Shown here: positions 28,538 to 38,207 of the stretch, piece by piece
How the letters are laid out: the number at the start of each line of letters is the position of its first letter
How positions within the stretch are numbered: position 1 is the first letter of the stretch
Origin: Planctomycetia bacterium
GTDB lineage: Bacteria > Planctomycetota > Phycisphaerae > UBA1845 > UTPLA1
Length of the DNA stretch: 64,000 nt
Assembly: GCA_015200345.1 (NCBI GenBank)
Contig: CP054187.1
Span: 1,224,470 to 1,288,469, forward strand
Direction: 5' to 3'
Translations under genes and position numbers: made by a program
Notes under the pieces: model-generated
What the model was told of the DNA's origin: nothing
What the model saw: the letters and a program-made list of their open reading frames with translations, nothing else
Database searches by the model: none

Positions 28538-29803
28538 TCAACCGCCTCCGCGACTGAAGTCCGATGGGTCCCCGGCCGTGCCCGATTTCAGCACCTGCTT
28601 GAGTGATTCCGGTATCCACTCCTCGAACACGCTGCGGATGTAGTACCCTTCGAGATTGATCGTCGCCAGGACAACCGGCGCTTCGCCATAGAGGTAGTCC
28701 TCCTGGAGCGGGTTTTGATCGACAGATGTATAAGACACACTGGTCGGCGTGTAGAACCCGACGCGGCAGAGGCTGTCCAGCACCTGATTCAACGCTGCCG
28801 TTTCGACGATCACTTCCAACTGCAATGGAACAACAAACAGCTTGTCATTGTTCGTCACACCGGTGAAGGACGCAGGCCAGTCCTTGTTGGCGTTCGAACC
28901 TCCGCCGTTGCCCAATCGCGCGGCGATGCGAAGCATGAGCAGGTGCTTGACCGGCATGAAGGCCACCCAGGCGTCGTCGGCACGATTCGCCCTCGCCAGC
29001 TCGGCGGCCCGTGATTCGTTGCAGCGCGCCAGCGCCGTCACCATGTCCTGCTGAATCCACAACGTCATCTGGGCATGCCAGATTTCGTCGGGCTTGGGCA
29101 CCTCGTCGCTTCGTGCCATCGGGTGACGCCCCAGGGCATTGGGCGACAGGTACATGTAGATTCGCCGGGCCACGTCCTCCGCTGCACGCGCGGCCGGATA
29201 CTCCCGCAGAAACTCGCTCAACTCGCGCTCGCGCGCCTGACCCAGATCGCCTTTCAAGTCCGTGAGACCGGCGCTGCCCCACGGGTTGTTCAGCGAATCG
29301 GCCGGTGGGCGAACCTTCATGGCGGCGACCAAACGCTCCTGGTCGGCCACTTCCGCCGCCGTGGCCTTGTCGCGCGCTCGGAGCCGCTCCGCCAATTGCG
29401 CGTGCGCCCGGATGTAAGCGTTCCTGAATTCGATCGCGTCGGCATTGCTGGCCGGCTTCGGGAGCACGTTCGGAACCAGCGTCGTCCGAGGTTTGCGAAC
29501 GACGCTGCCGTCAGGACCGACCGATTCCTCAAACGCGTTATACTTCTGCACCGCCAGGGCCGCATCCATCGAGCGGGCGAACTCCGCGTTGCGCGCCTCG
29601 ATGTCCTCGGCCTTCGCTTTGATCGTATCCTTGTTCGCGGCGGTGCGCTTGTACTTCTCGGTCTCGCTGACCAGCGACGCGACGCCGTTGAGTTGCTCGA
29701 TCACCGCATCCCCGCCGGCGTAGGCGAAATAGCCCATGCCCAGCGACGCCAGCGCCACGACGCCGACCGCGATCAGTTTCCATTGTTGCTTCACGAAATC
29801 CAT
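28538..29803 (-). CDS. Single-pass membrane protein, PilO-like position (421 aa)
   Basis: A short cytoplasmic start (MDFVKQQWK) leads into one transmembrane helix (about residues 10-30). Next is a helical, coiled-coil-like stretch (about 35-85; ETEKYKRTAANKDTIKAKAE), then a long periplasmic part ending near-globular with a YYIRSVFEEWIPESLKQVL segment. This layout is that of PilO/PilN-class pilus proteins, though sequence similarity is not evident to me. It is encoded 68 bp after pilM and 57 bp before the 561-aa gene. Confidence 0.85.
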   Translation of the reverse strand: MDFVKQQWKLIAVGVVALASLGMGYFAYAGGDAVIEQLNGVASLVSETEKYKRTAANKDTIKAKAEDIEARNAEFARSMDAALAVQKYNAFEESVGPDGSVVRKPRTTLVPNVLPKPASNADAIEFRNAYIRAHAQLAERLRARDKATAAEVADQERLVAAMKVRPPADSLNNPWGSAGLTDLKGDLGQARERELSEFLREYPAARAAEDVARRIYMYLSPNALGRHPMARSDEVPKPDEIWHAQMTLWIQQDMVTALARCNESRAAELARANRADDAWVAFMPVKHLLMLRIAARLGNGGGSNANKDWPASFTGVTNNDKLFVVPLQLEVIVETAALNQVLDSLCRVGFYTPTSVSYTSVDQNPLQEDYLYGEAPVVLATINLEGYYIRSVFEEWIPESLKQVLKSGTAGDPSDFSRGGG

Positions 29804-29871
29804 CGATCCATTACTCCGGCGATGCGTTTGTGCGGCTTAGCGCGTTAGCGTTTGTACGTTGCGACGTTTCA

Positions 29872-32055
29872 TCACCCGCCGCCATCGGGCTTTTCCTTCT
29901 TGTCGCCTTCCGCCGGCTTGGGTTTGTATCGCTCGGGGATCATCTTTTCCGGCGTGTCGCCCTTCCGCGCGCAGACAAGAATGATGAACCGCTTGTCGCC
30001 GGAGTCGTCCTCGCCGGTCACCGGGTCCGCCTTGACGAACTTGTTCCGCCAGCGTATCGCCTCTTCGAGGATGTTCGTCCCGCCCACGACGCGACCCAAC
30101 CCGGCGCCGGTTGACCCGGTCGGTTGACCGGCGCCGCGGCCGCCACGCGGCATCATGCCGCTTGTTCCACCCCGTTCTTCGATTCGCGCGCCGCCCCGGC
30201 CAGGTCGACCACCCGGCGCCGTCGGCTCGGCGTTCGGCGTCACCGGTGAGGAAACCGGGTTGGATTTCTGCCGATTGATCACTTTGTCGAGCTTGATGTT
30301 GTCAAAATAAAATCCGCGGCCCGGCTTTTTGCCGACTTCATCGAGCGATTTGATCAGCGTTTGCTCCAGCCATTTGGCCGGGTTGGGATCGGTCGCGCCG
30401 CCGACGATGCGAAGATACCAGCCGGGGCTGCGAAGCGAGGACCCGGATTTCGCATCACCGCCGTACAGCTGGGCCGGATCCTTGGGATCGTAGATCATGT
30501 CGATTCGCTCGATCCAGACATCCTTCCGCTGGGCGCGCGGGGTCTGACGCGCAGCCTCGGCCAGCGCTCGCGGGTCGGTGATCGTCGTCAATTGCGGGGA
30601 CGCCTCGGCAAACGCCTCATGCACCGTCTCCAGGATGCGCGGTACCAGGACGTTGTTCTGCGGCAATTTTGCAAGCGTATTCAGGAAACCCATGTCGCCG
30701 GCGGACTTTCGGTCCAACTCGGAAAACGCCGATTGCAGCTTCTGTGCCGCGCCGGCCACCTTCGCTGCTTTCTCCAGCGGCGGTTCGCTCCCAATGCTGT
30801 TCAGCCTCGCCATCGCATCGTCGACGCTGCTCGCCGGGATCGGCGACGGCGCCGTCAGGCTGCCCATGGCCGACGCAATCTGATTCGTTGCCATGACGTT
30901 GCTGACCCACAGCGAACCGGCCGCCAGCGCCAGGGACGCCGCCGATGCGTAGAACCACGGCTGCTTCTTTTTCCACAAAAGACTCTTTTTCACTTCCAGC
31001 GGAATCAGGTTGGAGCCGACCGGCGCCAGACCCAGCCCCTGAAGGGCCAGACCGTACGCCACGGTGAAGCTCATGATCTGCTCTTTGAACTGCGGCGCGC
31101 GGTCGTTCTCGGCGATCGTCATCTTCTTGAACTGGGACAGCCGATCCACCTGAATCTGGAGATTCTGCTGAAGAAATTTCTGCAAACCCGGCAGCAGGAA
31201 GGCGTTGCCCATCCCCACGACGCGCGTCACATGCGCATCGCGCCGCGTACTCGTGTACGAACCGATCGACCGCTGAATCTCCGACACCAGATCGGCAAAC
31301 GCCGGTCGCATCGCCTGAAACACCTGCCGCGCGTACTTGGACGTCGCCGCGGTGCGCTTCAGCTTCTCCGCCTTGCGGAAACTCGTCTTGAACGCCGTCA
31401 CCAGCGCCTTGGTGAACTGGTTGCCGCCGATACGCAGCTGCCGCGACCAGATGCGCTCCCCCTCCATCACGATCAAATCCGTGCCCAGCGCTCCCATGTC
31501 CAGCAGCACGGCCGCCTTGCCCGGCTCGGCCACTTCCTCATACCGCGCCGCGTTGTACGACGCCATCGGGCTGGTCTGAACGATGAACGGCTCGATGCCG
31601 TGATCGGTGAAGTAGCCGATGTAGTTACGAATCAGCTCCTTGCGAATCGCAAAAATGCCCACTTCCACGTCGGGCGAGTCCTTCTCCTGAAAGACCTGGT
31701 AATCCCACACGACTTCATCGAGATCGAAGGGAATCTGCTGGCTCGCCTCGTATTGCACCATGTCGGGGATCTTCTTCACGTCCACCGGCGGCAGCTTCGT
31801 GAAGCGCGTCAGCGTCTGCTGGCCCGGCACCGACACGACGATCCTCGCACCCTTCAGGTCGTTTCGAGAGGCAAATGTCTCGATTGACTTGATGACCATC
31901 GCCGTCGCGTCGGCCTCGGCCTCCGACAGAATCGAAGGATGCTCCACCACGTCGCAGGTGACCATCTCCACCCCGTCGCCGGCCGCCTGAAGCTTGATCG
32001 CCTTCAACGAGCACTGACCAACGTCGATGCCCCAGACCGGCTGTTTCGCTGCCAT
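29872..32055 (-). CDS. pilM: Type IV pilus assembly protein PilM with fused PilN-like membrane tail
   Basis: Residues ~1-350 form the actin-like PilM domain: VWGIDVGQCSLKAIKL (phosphate 1), SVPGQQTLTRF, and VLLDMGALGTDLIVMEG (second phosphate loop). The usual free PilM ends there. Here the chain continues through a transmembrane helix (about 375-395, WFYASAASLALAAGSLWVSN) into a ~330-residue periplasmic part. That part resembles PilN topology and ends in a Gly/Arg/Pro-rich and Lys-rich tail. In other bacteria PilM binds the short N-terminus of PilN, so fusion of the two is plausible. GGAG lies 8 nt before the ATG. It is the first gene of a three-gene operon. Confidence 0.92.
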   Translation of the reverse strand: MAAKQPVWGIDVGQCSLKAIKLQAAGDGVEMVTCDVVEHPSILSEAEADATAMVIKSIETFASRNDLKGARIVVSVPGQQTLTRFTKLPPVDVKKIPDMVQYEASQQIPFDLDEVVWDYQVFQEKDSPDVEVGIFAIRKELIRNYIGYFTDHGIEPFIVQTSPMASYNAARYEEVAEPGKAAVLLDMGALGTDLIVMEGERIWSRQLRIGGNQFTKALVTAFKTSFRKAEKLKRTAATSKYARQVFQAMRPAFADLVSEIQRSIGSYTSTRRDAHVTRVVGMGNAFLLPGLQKFLQQNLQIQVDRLSQFKKMTIAENDRAPQFKEQIMSFTVAYGLALQGLGLAPVGSNLIPLEVKKSLLWKKKQPWFYASAASLALAAGSLWVSNVMATNQIASAMGSLTAPSPIPASSVDDAMARLNSIGSEPPLEKAAKVAGAAQKLQSAFSELDRKSAGDMGFLNTLAKLPQNNVLVPRILETVHEAFAEASPQLTTITDPRALAEAARQTPRAQRKDVWIERIDMIYDPKDPAQLYGGDAKSGSSLRSPGWYLRIVGGATDPNPAKWLEQTLIKSLDEVGKKPGRGFYFDNIKLDKVINRQKSNPVSSPVTPNAEPTAPGGRPGRGGARIEERGGTSGMMPRGGRGAGQPTGSTGAGLGRVVGGTNILEEAIRWRNKFVKADPVTGEDDSGDKRFIILVCARKGDTPEKMIPERYKPKPAEGDKKEKPDGGG

Positions 32056-32355
32056 GGAACTTGCTCCGTCCTGCGCTCGTCAGCGCCGCTCCACCCATCA
32101 CATTCCGCCCGGACGCTTCATGATAACGCCGATTCGCCCCGCGTCGGGTCTTGGACTATCCTGTCTTACTGCTCGATTTCGTCGGTACGTCAGGTAGGCT
32201 GTCGCCCGTCGCGTGGGACCGCCGGAACCGGTTCGCTCCGGTCTTGGGGGCGGGGGCGTGCAACGGCACACTAGATCGTATCCGGGCCAATAAAATGAGT
32301 CAACCGGCGATGCGTCCGATACGGGTGTTTCGCGCACAGGATCACTGGCCGCAGC

Positions 32356-34548
32356 GTGTCCACCTCCCCCACATCAATCCGTCTCCGCGCGAGCCGGCTC
32401 TTCCGATTCGCTGAACGCCCGGCGGAAACCTTCCTCGCGCTGCTCATTCCTTTTACGCTGCTGCGCGATTTGACCCTCCCGCGCGCCCTCGTCTTCAATC
32501 CAAGCCTGCGACGCGAGATGATCTGGCCCGCTATGCCCGCCTATCTCCTTTGTGACGCGCTTGCCGCCGCCGCGGTCACGTTACTACTTTGGCCGCTTGG
32601 GCGGCTCCTCACCCCTCCGCACCGCCGATTCCGATGGCTTGCGCTGGTCGCACAAAGCGTACTGCTCACGACCGTCGTCTTTGTGACAGCCATTCAGTAT
32701 CGCGTCTGGCGAGAGGTCGGGTTCTACCCCAATTTCGAAACGTTGCGGCGCTTCGCCGGACCGAGCAGTCCGTTCCTGCAATCGGCACGATCGTTCACCG
32801 ACGCCGCGACCATCGGTGAACTGGCCCTCGTTCTGATTCTCCCGTCACTGATCGCCGTCGCCGCTCGCAGGCTGCCACGCACCGCCACAGCCATCTCGCT
32901 GTCTGTCTGTTTGGTCGCCACCGCGTCACCGCTCATCGAAGTGGAACCACCGGCAATGGCACTGGCGACCCACCCCGGCCTTCGGTTGTTCAAATCCTCC
33001 TCACCACCGGCCGACTGGCGCGATCACGACGTCACCGACGAACCGCCCTCGCTGGACTCCGTGGCGGGACACGCGCCGCATCCCCCCTGTTCGCTGCCGC
33101 AACTCCTCGCCGCGCCGACTCACCGATCGATCGTCCTCGTCGTCCTCGAATCCACCGCCGATCAATACCTCTTCCCCGGCGGTCGTGCACGCTTCCCCAA
33201 TCTGGCGCGCATCGCCCGGCACGCGATCCGGCTGACCCGCTATTACGCGCCGTCGGGTACCAGCAACCCCGCGATGTTCAACCTGCTCACCGGTCGTCAC
33301 GCCGTCCCCGCCGAAGAATGGTGGGACACGCCGCGCGACCGCGCCGCCAACGCCCTGCCCCATCTGCTCGCCGCAGTAGGATACGAATCCGCCTTCTTCA
33401 TGAGCGGCTGCTTTCGATACTTTTTCGACGAGCCGCTCTATCGCGGCATGGGCTGGACCCGCTGCCTCGACGGCGACGATCTCGCGCGCGAGCACGACAT
33501 CCCCAACGCCCTGCGCGACCCCTCCGGCCATTGCGTGGACGACGCCGTCTCGCTCCTGGACGCATTGCACTTCATCGACGAACGTCTTGAAAAAAACACG
33601 CCGACGTTTACGGTGCTCTACACCGGCCTGCCGCATATGCCCTACGACTTTCTCACGGACTCGCCGCACGCCCTTCATCGCGGCGAGGGACTCACCGCCT
33701 TCCAGCGATACGAGAACCAGCTCGCTTACGTCGATGCCCTGATCGGCCGCCTCCACGAACACCTGATCGAACGCCGCTTCTTCGAACGCGGCCTGCTCAT
33801 CCTCACCGCCGACCACGGCGAAGCCTTCGGCCAGCACGCGGGCAATTACGTCCACGGCGCGCACCTCTTCGACGAGAACACGCGCGTGCCGCTGCTCATC
33901 GCCCACCCGGCGCTGACCGAACAGCCCTGCGACACGCCGGCGTCGCACATCGACTTCGCACCCACGCTGTTGCAACTGACCGGCGTCGAGACCTCCGCAC
34001 GCATGGACGGCCGTTCGATCTTCGCCGACGAGCGGTCCGCGATGATCTTCCTCTCGGCCGCGCACAACGAACTCAAGCTCGGCGCGATCGATTGGCCCTA
34101 CAAGGCGATTCATTTGCTGGCGGCGGATCGGACGATGCTGTTCAACCTCGCTGACGACCCGGACGAATCGCGCGATCTGGCCGCCGCGCAGCCCGAGTTG
34201 GCGAGACGCTATCGACGCTGGATCAAATCATTTCGCTATCACTATCTCACGCCTGACCGCTTGAAGAATCTCCCTCCTGCCGAACAGCACTACTGGAACG
34301 GCCGGCAGGCGATGGCCACGGGCGCGTCGCCGTCGCTCGCCGTGGGCTGCTTCCGTGAGGCGCTGGCGCTGCGACCGGACTACACCGAGGCGCGGCTGGC
34401 GCTGGCAGAGTGCTATTACCGTCTGGGCGAACATTGCCTGCGATCGAAGCGCCCGGACGAAGCGGCGTTGCAATTCAGCGAAGCGCTTCGGCTGAACCCC
34501 GAACACAAAGAAGCCCGCGCGGCGCTGGAGACGCTCCAGGCGGAATAA
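32356..34548 (+). CDS. Membrane sulfatase-family phospho/sulfo-transferase with C-terminal TPRs
   Basis: The GTG at 32356 opens 730 residues. The N-terminal ~200 contain several transmembrane helices, then an alkaline-phosphatase/sulfatase domain (about 255-590). The nucleophile position is Thr302 in PSGTSNPAMFNLLTG, as in LtaS and phosphoethanolamine transferases, not the Cys/Ser of true sulfatases. Metal-site motifs LVVLEST and LTADHGEAFG are present. Residues ~650-725 form two TPRs (SLAVGCFREALALRPDY, AALQFSEALRLNPEH). A role in transferring a phosphoryl group to glycerol or lipid in the envelope is inferred. Confidence 0.85.
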   Translation: MSTSPTSIRLRASRLFRFAERPAETFLALLIPFTLLRDLTLPRALVFNPSLRREMIWPAMPAYLLCDALAAAAVTLLLWPLGRLLTPPHRRFRWLALVAQSVLLTTVVFVTAIQYRVWREVGFYPNFETLRRFAGPSSPFLQSARSFTDAATIGELALVLILPSLIAVAARRLPRTATAISLSVCLVATASPLIEVEPPAMALATHPGLRLFKSSSPPADWRDHDVTDEPPSLDSVAGHAPHPPCSLPQLLAAPTHRSIVLVVLESTADQYLFPGGRARFPNLARIARHAIRLTRYYAPSGTSNPAMFNLLTGRHAVPAEEWWDTPRDRAANALPHLLAAVGYESAFFMSGCFRYFFDEPLYRGMGWTRCLDGDDLAREHDIPNALRDPSGHCVDDAVSLLDALHFIDERLEKNTPTFTVLYTGLPHMPYDFLTDSPHALHRGEGLTAFQRYENQLAYVDALIGRLHEHLIERRFFERGLLILTADHGEAFGQHAGNYVHGAHLFDENTRVPLLIAHPALTEQPCDTPASHIDFAPTLLQLTGVETSARMDGRSIFADERSAMIFLSAAHNELKLGAIDWPYKAIHLLAADRTMLFNLADDPDESRDLAAAQPELARRYRRWIKSFRYHYLTPDRLKNLPPAEQHYWNGRQAMATGASPSLAVGCFREALALRPDYTEARLALAECYYRLGEHCLRSKRPDEAALQFSEALRLNPEHKEARAALETLQAE

Positions 34549-34679
34549 GCGATCGCTTGCCCGCGCAAGCGGCATTCCTGCGCTCGCCTGCCACGGGGCC
34601 GCGCGCACCATCGCCGCCACGGCGACACGATGTTCGCCGCTTCGATCCCGAGCAAGGATTCATCAACGTGAATCGGGCC

Positions 34680-34865
34680 TTAGAAGATCCGCGGTGCCGC
34701 CGCCAGTGCATACTGCTCGCACTCGGCGTCAGTCATCGTCGGAAGGCCGATCTCCCGCAACTCGCGATCGATCCAGGCGCGCATCGACATGTTCGTCTTC
34801 TGCTCAAAGTAACTGATCTTGGCGCGCTGGATGATCTCGTGACGGGACTTCTCTTCCTGAAACAT
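34680..34865 (-). CDS. Small unknown protein (61 aa)
   Basis: The ATG at 34865 has AGGAAA 7 nt upstream. The product is soluble and helical, with RHEIIQRAKISYFEQK and SMRAWIDRELREIGLP segments and an acidic MTDAECEQYALAAA stretch. It resembles no named family. It is convergent with the sulfatase gene. Confidence 0.65.
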   Translation of the reverse strand: MFQEEKSRHEIIQRAKISYFEQKTNMSMRAWIDRELREIGLPTMTDAECEQYALAAAPRIF

Positions 34866-35291
34866 ACATCTTTCCTTGGGGATGATCGGGAGAACGGTCC
34901 CATGGCGCAAGGCAGCCGTCACGCTTGCCTGCGCGCTGGTCCCGGACCGTCCTGGTCGACACTTACCACGATCCCTCGCTGGTCGATACCGCCTTGAAAC
35001 AACGAATGTGATGTATCAAAGCCCCATGAGAGCAGGGACATCCAATCCCCCTGCTCCCGGATACTATCCCATACATCGGCACGGAACGCAATCCCTCACC
35101 GCAAATTTTGCCGGAGGCCTCCAGGATGGCATTGGGGGCAGCGCTCCGGAACGATCTTTCGGAGCGGCCCGCTCGACGAGTTTATTCACAAGCCCAAGCC
35201 GCCGCAGCCATGCGGCGGAATCACGAAAGCTCGATTTCGATTACGAAAGGATCCGCACGGCGAGCCCTTCGCTCCATTTCAGGAAACACGC
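34866..35291. other. Intergenic region without recognisable features
   Basis: Between the 61-aa gene and tag I see no gene, tRNA or clear terminator. The overlapping frames are short, strand-inconsistent and without ribosome sites. Confidence 0.5.
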
Positions 35292-35903
35292 CTACTCCCG
35301 CCAGCAGCCTTGGTCATGCGACGCGGCAATCTTCCCCATGCCCATCAGATAGCACTTCGTCGTCTCCGGCCCCATGAATTTGAAGGTCGTGCGAAACAAC
35401 GGATACAACGCCGCGATCGCACGCGGCGTCGATGCGTCCAGCCCCTTGAGCCATTTCACATACGAGCCGTGCCGCTCCGCCAACTCGATAAACACCCGTG
35501 CGTTGGACACCGTCGCCTCGATCTTCGCGCGATTGCGAATGATCGCCGCGTCGCTGCACAACCGCTTGATGCGCCGCTGGTCGAACCGCGCCACGCGCTG
35601 CACATCGAATCCGTCGAACCGATCGCGCAACGCGTCGCGCTTCACCAGCACGATTTTCCACGACAGCCCGCACTGGAACACCTCCAGCGCCATTCGTTCC
35701 AGATGGCCCGAGTCCGTCTTGATCGGCACGCCCCACTCGTGGTCGTGATAAGACGCCAGCAGCGGATCGGTCGCCGCCCAATTGCACCGCCGGCGGCCGT
35801 CGCCGGGGTCCACCGGCTTCAGACGCTTCACCCGTGCCGCCGCTTGCGACGGGTTCGACGAATTCGCCCGCGTTATCGCCGTGCCCTTCTCATTCATTGC
35901 CAT
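35292..35903 (-). CDS. tag: DNA-3-methyladenine glycosylase I
   Basis: The 203-residue protein excises 3-methyladenine from alkylated DNA. Its core begins at RRCNWAATDPLLASYHDHEWG-like (first zinc Cys and His), continues with CGLSWKIVLVKRDALRDRF and FKFMGPETTKCYLMGMG, and ends HDQGCW (last zinc ligands). There are ~37 extra residues before the core, so the ATG at 35897 is an alternative to 35903. The frame stays open to 37094, but that extension is antisense to the aminotransferase gene and is rejected. Confidence 0.94.
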   Translation of the reverse strand: MAMNEKGTAITRANSSNPSQAAARVKRLKPVDPGDGRRRCNWAATDPLLASYHDHEWGVPIKTDSGHLERMALEVFQCGLSWKIVLVKRDALRDRFDGFDVQRVARFDQRRIKRLCSDAAIIRNRAKIEATVSNARVFIELAERHGSYVKWLKGLDASTPRAIAALYPLFRTTFKFMGPETTKCYLMGMGKIAASHDQGCWRE

Positions 35904-36032
35904 TACAATTCTTGATGAAGTGCCGCCTTGGGGAGAATCCTGTGGCACTTCATGGAGTACCATAGCGTTCAGGCGCTGACGGTGGCAACCATTTCGACCC
36001 GTCGGCCGCAACGCAAGAACACACGCACCCAC

Positions 36033-37205
36033 ATGGACCGCCTCTACGCCGACAACGCCGCGACGAGTTTCCCCAAGCCGCCCGAGGTCGCCCGCGCGAT
36101 GCAAGACTACGCCGAGCAACTCGGGGCGTCGGCCGGTCGCGGGGCTTATCGCGAGGCGTTGGAGACCGGAGAGATTCTCGCCGAGACGCGCCGCCGCCTG
36201 GCGCGATTGATCCACGCCGCCGCGCCCGAGCAGGTGGTTTTCACCTTCAATTGCTCCGGCGCGCTGAACCTGGCGATCAAGGGCCTGCTGAACCCGGGCG
36301 ATCACGTTGTCGCCACGCGCATGGAGCACAATTCCGTGCTGCGACCGCTGCACGCGCTCGCCGATGCGGGAATCATTACGGTGGACTACGTCTCGGCCGA
36401 CCCGGCGACGGGGCTGGTCGATCCGGCCGGCGTGCTGGCGGCGGTAACGCCTCGAACGCGACTCGTGTGCGTCGTGCATGCGAGCAACGTGACGGGAGCG
36501 TTGAACGATCTCGGCGCGATCGGGCCGATCCTGAATAAGAAAGGCGTCGTTTTTCTCGTGGACGCCGCGCAGACCGCCGGGCACGTGCCCATTGATGTTC
36601 AGCGCGACGGCATCGATCTGCTCGCGATGCCGGGGCACAAGGGACTGCTCGGTCCGCTGGGAACCGGCGCCCTCTACATGCGCCCCGGTCTGGAACAGCA
36701 AATTCGCCCGATCCTCGAAGGCGGCACCGGCTCGGTCAGCGAGCTGCCGCGTCAGCCCGATCACCTGCCCGACAAATACGAAGCCGGCAGCCACAACGCG
36801 ATCGGACTCGCGGGCCTTGGCGCGGCCCTGGCATGGATCGAAGCTCGCACGGTGGCGGCCCTGCACAAGCACGGCGCGGCGTTGTCGGCGCAATTCCTGG
36901 AACAAATAGACGATGTAAAAGGATTGTCGCTTCTCGGCCCGCGCGACCCCGCCCGGCGCGTCCCGGTCTTTAGCATTCGCGTCGAGGGCATGGATCCCGC
37001 CGAGGTCGCCGCTGTGCTGGAGGCGGAGTTCGGCATCCTCGCGCGAAGCGGGCTGCACTGCGCCCCCTTCGCCCATGAGACGATCGGCACCCATCGCGAC
37101 GGCGGCACGACACGCTTGAGCCTGGGGCCGTTCAACACCCCCGCCGACGTCGATCGCATCGCCGCGGCCCTGCGAGAAATCGCCGCTGCGATCGCCCCGG
37201 TCTAG
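36033..37205 (+). CDS. Class V aminotransferase, cysteine desulfurase type
   Basis: The 390-residue PLP enzyme has DNAATSFPKPPEV at the start, HNSVLRPL, VDAAQTAGH and the PLP Lys in MPGHKGLLGP. The catalytic Cys loop is ARSGLHCAP. The family removes sulfur from cysteine for Fe-S clusters or thio-modification. The shape (short loop, DNAATS opening) fits the SufS/CsdA-like aminotransferases often annotated as cysteine desulfurase. No suf or isc genes are adjacent, so its partner is unknown. The ATG at 36033 matches the family start; upstream in-frame codons are not supported. Confidence 0.93.
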   Translation: MDRLYADNAATSFPKPPEVARAMQDYAEQLGASAGRGAYREALETGEILAETRRRLARLIHAAAPEQVVFTFNCSGALNLAIKGLLNPGDHVVATRMEHNSVLRPLHALADAGIITVDYVSADPATGLVDPAGVLAAVTPRTRLVCVVHASNVTGALNDLGAIGPILNKKGVVFLVDAAQTAGHVPIDVQRDGIDLLAMPGHKGLLGPLGTGALYMRPGLEQQIRPILEGGTGSVSELPRQPDHLPDKYEAGSHNAIGLAGLGAALAWIEARTVAALHKHGAALSAQFLEQIDDVKGLSLLGPRDPARRVPVFSIRVEGMDPAEVAAVLEAEFGILARSGLHCAPFAHETIGTHRDGGTTRLSLGPFNTPADVDRIAAALREIAAAIAPV

Positions 37206-37276
37206 AATCCGCCACGCGCTCGATCGGCGGGCGACGCCGTTCCTGCGCCGGCATCGTCCAGTCGGCCGTTCCTCGC

Positions 37277-37282
37277 TATAAT
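37277..37282 (+). promoter_or_regulatory. Perfect -10 box placing the transcript start at the next gene's GTG
   Basis: TATAAT ends 8 nt before the GTG at 37291 and no Shine-Dalgarno sequence fits between them. Transcription would begin at or within 1-2 nt of the start codon, which suggests a leaderless mRNA. There is no strong -35 box. Confidence 0.5.
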
Positions 37283-37290
37283 TTTATCCT

Positions 37291-38019
37291 GTGACGACGC
37301 CCGTACGAACCACCCCCGCCCTTCGCCGGCTAAGCCTCTATGCGCTGATCATGCTGGCGTTGCTGCTGACCAGCGCCGCCGTGTTCGTGGTCATGACCGA
37401 TGATCCGATTCTCGCGGTGGACGATGTCTTCCCCGAGCCGGTCATCCTCGACCCCGAGCGGCATCCGAATTTTATCTTCCCCGAAGCCGCGCGAACGTCG
37501 GACCTGGCGGTGAACCGTTTTGTCGATCGCTTCGCGCGGGTCTGCACGACCGGCAAATACTCCGAGTTTCGCCTGATGCTTAGCCGCAAGCATCCGCCGA
37601 TCCTTCCGCCGCGCTTTGAATCCAACTTCAACGCGGTCAAACAGGTCCGCGTTCTGTCGGTGGATCGCTTGCCCCCGCTGCCCGGAGCGAACGTCCCGCT
37701 GGCGGTCCTGAACGTGGAATATGAGCTGGAGGAGTTCGCCGCCAAAAGCGGCGTCACGACCAAGCAGGTGCGCGTCGCCATCGTCCGCGAAGACGGCGAG
37801 CTGCGAATCGGCCCCATCCCCAGCGACGCGCTGGCCAAGCTCCGGGCGTACCAGGCGCACCTGGCGGGTCAATCGGACTCGGCGCGCATCGAACCCGCCC
37901 CATCCGACAACAATAAGACGAATGTCGAGATTCCAGCGAGCCAGCCGGCGCAGGCGCCCGGGCGACCGGACGATGGTGGTGGAGCGGTAACAAACCGTCC
38001 GCTTCGCATCGGGTCCTGA
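37291..38019 (+). CDS. Membrane-anchored protein of unknown function (242 aa)
   Basis: The GTG start is followed by a short basic region and one transmembrane helix (about residues 12-36, LSLYALIMLALLLTSAAVFV). The extracytoplasmic part has an alpha/beta region with RFVDRFARVCTTGKYSEFRLMLSRK and a strand-rich LAVLNVEYELEEFA, somewhat like NTF2-type folds. It ends in a disordered Pro/Gln/Gly-rich tail. No function can be assigned. It lies between the aminotransferase and flagellin genes on the same strand. Confidence 0.8.
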   Translation: MTTPVRTTPALRRLSLYALIMLALLLTSAAVFVVMTDDPILAVDDVFPEPVILDPERHPNFIFPEAARTSDLAVNRFVDRFARVCTTGKYSEFRLMLSRKHPPILPPRFESNFNAVKQVRVLSVDRLPPLPGANVPLAVLNVEYELEEFAAKSGVTTKQVRVAIVREDGELRIGPIPSDALAKLRAYQAHLAGQSDSARIEPAPSDNNKTNVEIPASQPAQAPGRPDDGGGAVTNRPLRIGS

Positions 38020-38207
38020 AACTCGCCCTATCTCCTGGCAATATTGAAAAGCGGCTAGAATCCGGACCTTGCGCCGCTCGAATTCGCAATTCATAACCCC
38101 TTATCAAATCGAAGCTTGGGGCTGCCCTCGCCCCGTCTCGCCCGCTCCCAATACTGATATTTCTTATTTTTAAGGTCGGGAGTCCCCCCATACGAAGGTG
38201 GGGTCAA

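Noticed and set aside
35904..37094. Upstream ~400-codon extension of the tag frame
   Set aside because: It is antisense to the class V aminotransferase gene and has no similarity to any protein; Tag homology begins only near 35790.
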